From the NCBI GenBank assembly GCA_013076295.1, contig RQOL01000861.1, forward strand, positions 4,690,235 through 4,754,234: a DNA stretch of 64,000 nucleotides. The letters run 5' to 3'. The notes beneath the pieces are model-generated. The model was given only the letters and a program-made list of their open reading frames with translations, had not been told where the DNA came from and did no database searches. Shown here piece by piece: positions 12,701 to 24,700 of the stretch (positions are counted from its first letter, which is position 1; every line of letters begins with the position of its first letter). A program made the position numbers and the translations under genes. Source of the stretch: Sanderia malayensis. Its lineage: Eukaryota > Cnidaria > Scyphozoa > Semaeostomeae > Pelagiidae.

Positions 12701-15700
12701 AAATGATTATCTGATAGTCCATTACACAAGTTATTACTGCATTGGTTAGTCTAGTAAGGTTATGACCAGTACACTGGATAGTCCAGTGAGCTTGTGATTT
12801 GTACATTGAACAATTCGCTGAACAAGTTTATGCGATGTGTTAGATTCTCTCATCCTATGGTTGTTTGAGTCATGGTTTCAGAGGAATAGAGGTAGGGCGT
12901 CCACATCAAGTCAAACAAGACTCGGACTTGAGCGCGGTGCGTGAAAATGGTCTAACATTGGAATGGAAAGGCAAATTAACAGAATGTTGATAAAAATGTT
13001 GAAAAATTTGGAACGCTTCACGAATTTGCGTGTCATCCTTGCGCAGGGGCCATGCTAATCTTCTCTGTATCGATCCAATTTTAGTATATGTGATGCTTTC
13101 GCATTCACATTAGTATTGTACCCTCCAATTACCGTCTGGAATTGTGTACACGTGCTTCTTAATTACGGGACCGTAATTAGCTGCGCTTGACGCATGCGCT
13201 AGACTGATTCTTTTGACAAACGTGCCCGCGGAATCCTATTGTCGTGCGGTTGTCTATTTCACGCGCTACTGGGAAATACTTCAATCTCCTGCCCCATCAA
13301 TGGAGAAAATCTTGACGTGGTGATGGGGCTTACGCCGGGAACTCCTCGGAGTTTCGGGCAAACGAATTTCTCCAACATAAAGCCAGCAATAGGACCTATG
13401 GAACAAAGATTGGTCACTCATAGGAAGAGCAAATTCTTTTGCTAGTAGCGATCATGTGAGCCTCTGGCTCCTCGATCGAACTTGACATCGCCAACTGGAA
13501 GAAACGCGCGACCGTCCGCGCCATGTCCAGGTCAATGATTGGGCGGTGTTTGCAGAAAAGAAGGGTACAATCAACGTCCTTGGCACCTACGCACCGATCT
13601 CGGAATGTTTGCTTCGCAAACTTTCTGTCGGCACGGCTTAACCCAAACCAAACTTCAATCTCCGCATTCCGCTACCCATAAGGCAAGCTATACCCCAAGG
13701 AACATCAGTGAATGTCAAGCCTTGTATATGTGGTGCTTTCGCATTCACATTAGTATTAGTGTTTTAAGCGATGCTCAGTAACGGCGTTAAAGTTAGTTGA
13801 AACAAGATTTGGACTTGGGCGCGGCGCGTGAAAATGGTCTAACATTGGAATGGAAAGGCAAATTAATGGAATGTTGATGAAAATGTTGAAAAATTTGGAA
13901 CGCTTCACGAATTTGCGTGTCATCCTTGCGCAGGGGCCATGCTAATCTTCTCTGTATCGATCCAATTTTAGTATATGTGATGCTTTCGCATTCACATTAG
14001 TATTAGTACCCTCCAATTACCGTTTGGAATTGTGTACACGTGCTTCTTAATTACGGGACCGTAATTAGCTGCGCTTGACGCATGCGCTAGACTGATTCTT
14101 TTGACAAACGTACCCGCGGAATCCTATTGTCGTGCGGTTGTCTATTTCACGCGCTACTGGGAAATACTTCAATCTCCGCATTCCGCCACCCTTGAGGGAA
14201 GTTATACCCCAAGGAACATCAGTGAATACCAAGCCTAGCAACCGGCTGGATATTCACGATTGTCGGATGCGTCAAGGTCTGACCGAATTTCAAGTCAGAG
14301 GAGACGTAATTGCTGAGAAATGCTTTGCTTGCCTTTCAGATCCAAGAGAACCTCGAAGAACTTCTGACGCATCGCGAAGAGCTTCACAGCATCTGGATTG
14401 AAAGGAAGACGTACCTTGGTCAGTCGTACGACTATCTGATGTTCTGCAGAGAGGCAACTAGAATTAAAGCTGTTATGACGTCGAATAAGGTCAGTAAAAA
14501 CCCTTCATTGTTATGTCATATTATTATCATTGACATGGGCGCTATGTGATTATTGTATTGCATCAGATTTGCATTACAGTGTAAATTAGACTACAGTGTG
14601 TACACTCTAGTTTAACTCACAATTTATCTCATCCACGATTTAATGCACTGTGGATTTGGGTCTTTGCACTACGTAGAGCAGAGAGTCCACGCAATAGATC
14701 ATAGACTGCAATCGTCGTCTAGCATTTTTAATGTATTGGGGCGTTTCTTTGATAGACCATACTGAGCTCGATTGCTTCTCCTGGCAACAACAGCGAGGAC
14801 ATCGAAGCGTTAATCAGACGCATACGAAAGCTGTTGAGTATGATTGAATTGCAGAAGGACAAAATCCAAACGCTGTTCGAGCTTGGAGACCAGTTGATCG
14901 AAGACAAGCATTTTGCAGCCGATGACGTAAGCCAGTGTATGGAAGAAACGCTGCAGATGAGAGATGATTTAGAGCAAGAAGCGAAAGAGCGAGAAAAGTT
15001 TCTCAGAGATGCAGCTAGTTTGGCGGCGTTTCGTGTGGGTGTTGAAGAGGTTTGTGGACGTGATATTACGTTGATTTGAAGACTGAGGTTTTTCGTGATA
15101 GAACACCCTGTAGTCTGTTAGTAAACCCACAGGCAGAACGAACTGCCAAGGGTTGATGTTGTGTCTAATTTTCATGAATTTTGCACTATGGTTTGAATAT
15201 AATTTCTTTCGAGTCTACACGAAGTCTACACGAAGGACACATTCTACAGAGTTTCTTTGGATGTCATATCTCACTTATACTAAGGCAGAACACGCGTGGG
15301 TAACACCCTCCACCTTCCTCCCCCTTTGACGGGATTGTAGAGAAATCGGGGATATCTTATTTTGCTTCATGTTAACAAGTTGGCAATGGTGCAGTTGTAA
15401 AGGTGTATTTTCATCTCTTGCAGTTGAAGTCGCTGATGATAGAAAACATCAATCGAAACTCGGAGCAGTTGACCATAGACACGACGAACATTGCTCGATA
15501 TTTGAGAAGCTATCGAAACGATATGGTTGAGCTGGAATCGCAGACCGCTGCGAAGGAGGCCCTGCGAAAATCTGGCGAAAGAATCGTCGACGAGAACGCG
15601 AGCGCCTCTGCGGAGACCGAATCGCATTTGTTGGAGATTCACAGTCTCTGGGAACAGTTGAAAAAATTACTGGATGCCCGTGGTAGAATGTTGGAAAGAA

Positions 15701-18700
15701 CAAAGCAAATATTGAAGCTGAAGAGAGATATTGATTTTGCCGAAGCGTATGTGATTGAAAAGGTATTGTATTGGTGTTGTTGATATGATTGGTAACACAT
15801 GGGTGAGTTGGTTCATCGCATGAATCTTCAAGGGAACTTTGTTGCTGAATCTTTTTTGTAATGATTGTAAAAGTATCTTTTGAAACGTCACATCCATTAA
15901 CGTTCCTGTTCATGACATGGTCTATCAACTACCGTAAATCCTCGAATAAGCCCTCCCCTCGAATAAGCCCCAATCCTGGTAATCATTTGCAAGGATATTG
16001 AGCCCAAATATCGAGACATTGAAATTGTTTAGTGAATGTATTGCAAATAACAGCAAGTTTAAACCAATAACTTCATTTGATGGCTGCATCGTATAGCTTT
16101 TATTTTGCCATTAAATTGCTGTATGAAACAGTTCAAGGAATTTCTACACTAAAATCTTCTTATCGACTTTCTGCTTTATTGTCTGAAAATCTCTTTGGGA
16201 TTTCCTAGGAAAGATCGTTAGCAACGGATGACGTTGGCGAAGATTTTGATGAATGTCAACTTCTTCGCAAGAAACTCGAGAGAACGACGAAGGACATGGC
16301 TGCAGACGCAGAAAGAATTGAGCTGGTTAACATTGCAGCCAAGGAGCTGTTAACAGACAGGTCAGGCGTAGCGGATGACGTATCAGTGCACGTTAGGCTG
16401 TTGGATAGTAGGTGGGAGAACCTGCAAGAGCTGGCTAATGCAAGACGGTGTACTCTTGATGGGGCATTGAGACTTCACCAGTTTCGCAAGGATACCGATG
16501 AGATTTCACAGCGAATCCGCGAAAAGGTATGTAAATTGTATTCACTGTGGGTATGTATGTGTTTGTTAAAATGTCAAACAATTTAATAAACGCCCCGGGT
16601 GTTTGATCGAAGCATTACTTCTTGAATTAGTCGACAGGTAAGAGAATAGTCAGAGATGATGACGATGTTTAACCGAACATAACATGAATAATATATATCC
16701 CTTTAACATTCTATAGCTTTCCCAATATCCCTAGACAATGGTGTCATAGGGAGTCCATAACATTACTCTATCCAGTTGATGGATGATTTCCCATTAAGGA
16801 TTACTCCACATACCTATATTCTGTGACAGCTATTTTTTGATCTTGTTAAAGTTTATTCTATTCTTATTGCATACAGATCACCATGCTTGATAACAGTCAT
16901 GTCGCTGAAGATTTAAAAGGCGTCCAGGGACAACTACGCAAGCACGCAGTTGTCGAAGGTGACCTCGAAGTGTTGGAAAAGGCCTTGGAAAAGATCTTTT
17001 CCAATGCTCATTCGATTGTGAAGGAATCCCCAGAGGAACTGAACACAGTGCAGGGTATTCAATCTGAACTCATTGAAGGCTGGGAAGCATTAGTTGAATT
17101 ATCAGATCAGAGGTATGTTTAGCAATTATATTTCATGCGTACTACCCAGCAATTGTTTTTATACAGTATTGTACGTGCAGCTAGGTAGTAAAGTGCAACC
17201 TTTATTAATGGGCAACTCTAAGCAACGGAAAAAGTTTTGTCCTAAAAGTTTTCAAAATTTGTCATCTCTTGCTAAGATCAACCTATTCGCAGCCAAAACG
17301 TCTCCACGACGAACAAAGTCATTGATTATATTGGTGTCCGTAATTTTCCACTGTACATATATAGGTAGCGACTTATTTGATGGACTAATGATGGTGACTT
17401 TACTGCTTATACTAATGGCCTATGGAACCTCTATAATTGGCCTATGATGACGAAAATCGTTTATCCAAATAGCTGGAAGTTACTTTTGTCTTATCTTCTG
17501 CATAGTGGAAACTTATAGTCGCTCACACGTTTTCTAGCAGCAGTCTGTAATTACTAATGGTCTCTGGACATGTGTAGCTTGTAGTGTCTTATGGTAAATG
17601 TTATCATGTAATGTCTTGAGTACTGTATTTACTTTTTTACTTTTAAAAGACCTGTATATATGTATATACACTGTTTATTGCAGACAAGTAATGCTACAAG
17701 CTGCGGAACATTTGTATCGATTCCAAACAGATGTAGCAGCATTGAGCCTGTGGATGAAGAAAGTATTCACCAAACTGTCGTCTCAGCAGGAGGCGCGAAA
17801 CCTGAAAGAGGCTAAATTAATGTTGGAGCTGCACGACGAGATCAGATCAGAGCTGCGATTAAGAGAAGAGGTGTTCGAACGGGTGCAGATGAGCGGTAAG
17901 CTGCTTATAACAGAAGGAGGCTTGCCTGCAGACGAGGTTGAACCGAAATTGAGGCAGTTGGATGTTGAGAAACGAGAACTTGAGGAAATCTGGAAGCAAA
18001 GACGGATCATGCTTGTTGAATCATTTGAGTTATTGGTAATTTGATATTTCTGTTCATTCTTATATATCAGTGAGAGGCTTTCTTATTCAGCAATTAAGTA
18101 CAGTTGAACCTGGATGATCTGCGCTCGATTATTGTGAAGGAATCAATCACGAATGAAGTTTAATCTGAATCACGAATGCTGTTTCTCAACATGTGTCAAA
18201 TGACTCAAAGCTATTGAATCTTTTCCCTACTGATTTTGTCGTTTGGGTGGTGGCACTGCGGACAAGCAGCCCGAGACCTTTATTCAATAAATTTCACAAA
18301 GCATTGAAACTTGGAACTGTTAATTCGTTGTAAAATTGTGTGATTGAAAATTGAATATAAGCCATTATCATGCCAAAATTTTGCCAAGTTCATTCATTTT
18401 TCTTTAAATGCTTCGCGTTTTACCCTCCATATTCGGAAATCTTGTTACATCAAGCAAAGCTCTTCATCTCCCTCAAATGTTCAAGTAGTCAGGAGCCAAC
18501 TGTATTCAAATCTTTATAAATTATCTGCATTTCCCAAACAAACATTCGCTGTGCTTTATACTTTTCGTTTTCTTTCTTTTCAGAGGTTCAGAACAGACTT
18601 GGAGCGAATCGAGAGCTGGTTGGACAGAAAGAAAGAAGATCTGACGAACAGTGATGTTGGCAGCTCACTCGAAGACGTAAACAGGATGATCATGATGCAC

Positions 18701-21700
18701 CAGAATGCAAAGAGTTCCATCGATAGTTTCCAGGTCAATTTGAACGAGCTCAAGAAGACAGCTGACAGGCTATTTTCTGTTGAAAGCGAAAGAAGCTCTG
18801 TCAGTCGACCGATGAAGATGAGATATGAAAATCTTCTCAGTGCTGTCAATGCTGCCAAAGTGCTGGCTGATGAAAGGGAACAAAAACTGCTGCGATCAAA
18901 ATTGTTTCTCAAGTTCTCCTTGCAAGTCAATGACGTGAGTTTTACCTTGAAACCATATCTATACAATTGCTGGTGTAGTGTTGTTTGTGACTCTGACTCC
19001 TGACCGTGACTTAGGCTCCACAATACTACCTCGAAAGGCCTCCACTACTACACCGTATGATTCGTATTCCTTGATATCTCTGGCATTTTATTCATGCTCT
19101 GTTGTTATAACTTTCTTTATAAATGCGTTAGTGAGCTGTTGAATTCCATTAATGTACATCTTTGCTGCAGTGATATGCCTCTTTGCTGCAGTGCATTTTC
19201 TGTGATCCTGCGTTATCTTGTCAAATTCGAATTTTCTATTGTTGTTGTCTTCTTATACAGGGTGGCCCAGAAAAAAGTAACCCCCTTAACAAAATAATTC
19301 GTAAAAAATATTTCTGAAGTAGCAATTTCATTAAATTCATACTTCAAGTTATTCCGCTTAAGTGCGATATTTTGTGTAAATATGGTGCTGGTAGAGTTAT
19401 TATCTCTGAGTAAATGTACTCTCAAACTTAAGCATCCCAAAACGCACTGTTTGGGAACATCTAACTTTATATTGACGCAACAAAACACGAAAAACTTCAA
19501 CAACTCATTCTATCAGTCACATAAGATGTTCAAAATGTCAGTCTGATAAGATTCTTTTTCTTTCCCATCCTTTTTCTATTCTTAAATTCTTTATAAGATG
19601 CTTATCGTCTACTGATATTGCAGGCATTTTCCTTTACGTTAATTTTTGTTTTGCTTGCTCGCTGACGTGATGAAATTTCAATTTCCCGCCAAAACAGCGG
19701 GTTTTCGTATGTCAAGAATTTAACGCTTCATTGTGCCTAGATGGAAGCTCTAAACGTCAAGATATTTCTACACGTTAATACACTTGAATTGAATATCATC
19801 TGGTGTAAATTTGATTGAATTCATTTTTGAGAAAAAATATCTATAAATTATTTTGTTTGCGGGGTTACTTTTTTCTGGGCCACCCTGTAGTTTTGAATCC
19901 TTGATGAATGAGCTGAGCATGTGTTCAACTGTTTTCGTAGCTTATAGTATAATCGAATTGGCCGTACGTTTTTCTTTTCAGATGAAAACCTGGATTTCAG
20001 ACAGGCTATTGTATGCCGAGGACACTTCAAGCATGGAGAAGACCGAAGATCTTGAGCATGAGAGAAATGCAGTGGAAGTATTGGAAGCGGAGAAATTGGC
20101 CAAGGAGACGCAATTTGATGAAGTTGTCTCTGCCGGCAATGTCCTAATTCGTGAGGATAACGAGAAGCCTCGTGTTGAGGAATGCTTGGAAAGTCTCGGC
20201 TTGATGTGGAGGCAGCTCTTAGAGTCCTGGAAGCGAAAGCACGATCTGTTGAATGAAAAGATGGCAAGACGCAAGTATCTTAATGATCTGAGACGTTTAA
20301 GTTCTTGGATTGTAGCTACGGATTGCTTGGTATCATCGGATGCTACTGGAAAAGATTTGAAAAGTGCACTCTTGCTTGATATGAAACACAAAGATATTGA
20401 AGCGGAGTGTGATGCCAAACAGAAAGAACTTGACAACATGCGAGATGAGCTACAAAGGAAAAAGTTAAATAACGAGTTTTTAATGGCAAATGTGAATGAA
20501 GAATTTCGCGAAGTTGCAGTTAGGTATGATTTGTATCAGAGTAATTTTTCATAACCAATCTAATATACTACTTTTCTGGTGCATTCAGTATTTTGTATAA
20601 ATGCGGGGTCTTGAATCGTAGCTCTGTTAAATAGTTAATCGTTTGTGCCTATAACAGGGAGAAGCTTCGCGTTTATCACAGATATTTTTCATTGCTATTA
20701 AAGAATATTGGTTTGTTGCATTTTTTCAGGTTTGAAGAATTGGCTCACAAGATGCAGCTACGAAAAGTAAATCTACTGCAAGCCGTAGAATATTACACCA
20801 TCCTTCAAGAGGTCGAGGATGAAAAATCATGGATAAATAGTCGAGAAATTAATTTGAAATCAGAGGATAATAGTTCGGATCTCACAAGTAAGCAATTGAT
20901 ATTGACTGATAGGATATTGAAGTTTTTATAAGCAAGTTCTTTGCTATTTCTCCAGTTCTTTATTTACCCGTATAAAATTTCAACTTTGTTTACGTATTTC
21001 CTTGTGTGATTTCAGCTGCCCAGTACATCTTGAAGAAATACCAAATGGTCAAGAAAGAGATCGAAAACCACGATCTGGCAATTAACAAACTTTTGCAAAA
21101 GCTCTCTGCAATTCCAGATGATCATGGATTCTTCAATGAGTTACAGGCAGTGACTACTGATTTCTCAACATCTTGGAACGCATTAAGACAACTAGTTGCA
21201 GACAGATTGAAAAGCATACAGTATTCTGTCCTCATTCACAAGGTTGGCCCGAGTTTCCATTTAATTCACTATGTTTACATGCTTTGTGACGTATGTCGTA
21301 TTATTTTTGCGCCTCTACTATGCAGATGTTACTGCTTTTAAAGAGATGTGTTTGTCACAGGCGTGCTGCTTGACTGAAAGCATTTTCCCATTAAAACTAT
21401 AATGCCATTATCTATAGGTTTGTTGTCAATTATTTAGAATGCGAAACGTTTTTTTCTAAATCGGTTTTAAAAAGTGGAATCTACCGAATACCAGTGCTTA
21501 AGATAAAAAGCCAATGATAATCGACTGAATAAGAAGTCTGCGAGATTGCTTGCGTTGACTTCTACGCATGCAAACTCTCGTCTATAATGCACCAATGTAG
21601 TTAATCATGCTGATCCTAAAAGTGGTTTGTATTTCAGTTCATAGCCGGCACTAATCAAGCACTGCTTTGGTTAAGAGATCATCTACCTCTCCTTGAAAGC

Positions 21701-24700
21701 AACGAATTTGGCAAAGATGAATCAACAACGAAAACCTTACTCAGGAAGAATGCCACGATACAAAGTGATCTCAACGGTTTCAAAAGTAACATCGATCATC
21801 TTCAGTCGCGGTTTGATCAGTTGCCATCTAATCATTCTAATCAAGACGAAGCGTTACGCACTACTGCACTTCAATGCTGGGTGAGTTTTAGTTATTGTCA
21901 TTGACTTTCTTCACCCCCTGGGAAAGATGTTTCTTTCGTTGAATTATTATTCAAAGGAAGGTACCATAAATCTCGAATAAGCCCCGGGGGCATATTTGCA
22001 AGAACGAAACTTTAGTCTGATTATTGTTCAATATTAAGCAAAATAAAAGCTATGCGATTCAGCCAATCAATGAAGTTACTGGTTCAAACTTGCTGCTATT
22101 TGCAATACATTCACTAAACAACTTCAATGTTTGGAAACTTGGGTTCAATATCCTTGCAAATGATTATCGGGATGGGGGCTTAGTGGGGGCTTATTCGAGG
22201 ATTTACGGTATTTCAAGGAGGCTAGGTATGATTTTTTACTACTTTCTACAATTTTATCAGGATAGAAAGGTGGAAGGTGATGATAATGATTTCAATGTGG
22301 ATTATGATTCTCGACTGATGTTTTTTTATTCCAGGAAACACTGATCCAAGAATACAATCGCTTATTGGAATTGTGTACCCTTCGGAACAGGCGACTCAAT
22401 GAAACAATTCACACGCATCATTTTCAAACCGAGGCCGACGGTATATCTTACTGGATAGAAGAGAGGCTAACAGCAGTCAACTCAGATGACTGTGGCAATA
22501 ACTTAGTGGAAGTTGACAAGCTTTTGAAACGTCTAGATGCCGTCGTAAATGAATCAAGGTCTTACGAGATAAAAGTTGAGAAATTGAAAGAATTAGTGCA
22601 TGAGTTGGAAGTTGAAGAGCATACAGATATAGAGGTGAATGGCTGAATATGTTGCTACTTTAACTGGATCTCCAGTTGACTCAACAGTTTTATCTAGAAA
22701 GACTTGGGTGTAACTTAGTAGCTAAATGCTGTAACTAAATCAATTTCTATAGATCAACCTATCTTAATCTAGGTTTGGGTGTAGCTTAGTAAAAGCATAG
22801 GATAAATTTTTAGCATTGCATAGGATAAATTTGTATGCATCTATGAATGAATAATGCATCTGATTGCAGATTATTCAAGACCGTTTGACCAGGGTAACTG
22901 AGTCATTTGCGGAGATGAATCAGTTGCTACTAGCGAGGCACCAAAGTCTTGAGAATTCCAAAGTGATTTGTGAATTCAAGAAATCAGTTGAAGAAACGCT
23001 AATGTGGATTCGCAAGAAAGACAGAGACATGATTTCAGTTAATTTTGAACACGATCTTCAAGGAATGAATGAACTGCAGCGTTTGCATGATAACTATATG
23101 GTATGTCGTTGTTTATCAGCCTTTGTCCCTTCTTCTGGAGATTTCGCGTTGCTCAATGATAACCAGCGTTAACTTTATGTGACTAAAGGGGTAGGAAATT
23201 TCATTCCTCACTGGATGTTACAACAATGGAACATTCTATCATATGTGTTGTGTTTTCGTTGTCTTGCAGCATGATATCAATGCATTGCAAGCAAAGGTTA
23301 CACTGCTAGTTGGTCATTCAGAGCAGCTGGGTTTGCAGTTTCCCGACTACAAAGAGGGTGTTGAGAACGTGTCAGCTTCGTTAGAACGGGAGTTTGATTT
23401 GCTTCAAAGCAAAATCAAGCAAACTACAGAACGCCTGAAAGATGCCAAGAATTTGAAAAACTTCTTACAGTCATCTGCAGAAATGCGGTGAGGCTAAGTT
23501 ACTACACATTCATTTTGTCTACTTTCTTAACTTTATCTTACTCTACCTTAAATCTGCGTTGCTCTACTTATTCTACTTCCCACCTTTCTTCGAAGATCAT
23601 GGATTAAGGATCAGCTAACAGCTATCAGAAGGAATATTGACAGACTCTTGTCGAAGTCCACAAGCCACGAAGATGCATTTTTGCAGTACAAAGATCACGT
23701 TTCGGAGCAAGGTGGCCGACAAGCTGGACTTGAAAAGCTTCTTAGCACCGGACGAAGAATGATCAACGATAATCACGGAGCTCAGAGTGTTATTAAAAAT
23801 GAAATTAATTGTTTGGAAAAAGATTGGCAAACTCTTCAAGGTAAATTGAGGACATTTGAGGAAGATCTTCAACATAGTCAAGTGTCAGAGTCTTTGACCG
23901 ACGATTTGATGAATTTGGATAATTGGCTGGAAGGAAATAATGATCAATTTCATGATGATTTGCCTCCTGGCGATCTTGATGAAATAGAAGACATGCTAAA
24001 AATGCATGATGATCTGGAGAAATCGATAAAAGTGCAAGAAGATCGTTTTCAAAGCGTGCTCAGCAGGCTGTCTGAATATGAAGAGAATATGGGCGATAAG
24101 GTGGGGAAAAATAGGGAGAGGAATACTGGTAATGGAGGTGTACATGGTGCGGTGAAGAGCAAAGATGCTAGTCTATTGTCTGATGTACCATCTGATTCGA
24201 TAACAAACGTGGTATCAGACTCATCGATTACTGAACCACGTGAATCATTACTGGAGAAAGTACCAAGTAAAGATGCTAATGCGGACTCTAAATTACCATC
24301 TGAAGGTATCTCCTCTCCTACTAAAGGGTCACTTGATTCGCCACAAAAGATAGCACCAAAACCGACAACTGTGTTATCCAGCTCGCTGCCAATTGTGCTA
24401 AATAAAGATGGTGAGTCACCACTTACTATGCCAGTAAAATTACCACTTAGTTTACCTTCAAACGAGCCCCCCAGCCCACCGGAAAAAGCACCCATCCCGC
24501 CAAAAAATGTGCCATCCATCGCACCTGAGAGGTTAAGCATATCATTCGATGCATCGACAAAAGTACCAAGCATAGATGATGGTGTAGCCCCAATAGTAGC
24601 CAGTAAAAATGCAGTTTCACTGAATAGAGTTTCACCTAGTATGCCAACAAACGCAGAACTCACCTCACCACCAAAGGTGCCAAGCAAGGATGATAATGTT

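Larger units (their letters stand above)
1..14100. repeat. Segmental duplication, left copy (right copy 49557-63150)
   Basis: Position 1 aligns with 49557 and similarity runs through exons, introns, shared MITEs and into the U6 array. Differences: substitutions, VNTR length, a hAT-like MITE at 6297, small indels and the frame damage at 8740-9090. The left border is off the window. Either a true tandem duplicate or two haplotypes in one scaffold. Confidence 0.95.
12910..14237. repeat. U6 tandem array in spectrin intron 29, copy 1 (about 1.5 units)
   Basis: Unit 1 starts near 12910. Unit 2 starts near 13795 and has an internal deletion ending the array at about 14237, just before exon 30. The period between U6 genes is 887 bp. 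Besides U6, each unit holds the palindrome upstream of U6, a hairpin near 13291, and a 25-nt scrap of a U6 5' end (13724-13748). Frames such as MSCGCLFHALLGNTS recur with the unit and show no known domain. Confidence 0.93.

Noticed and set aside
13239..13445. Recurring MSCGCLFHALLGNTS frame in the U6 units as a conserved gene
   Set aside because: It is conserved only because the units are homogenised; no domain, and identical stops and frames on both strands.
13500..13620. Spacer frame INVLGTYAPISE as an AP-endonuclease fragment of a LINE
   Set aside because: Only a short YAP-like match, no second motif, and the surrounding frame is short; not enough to call.
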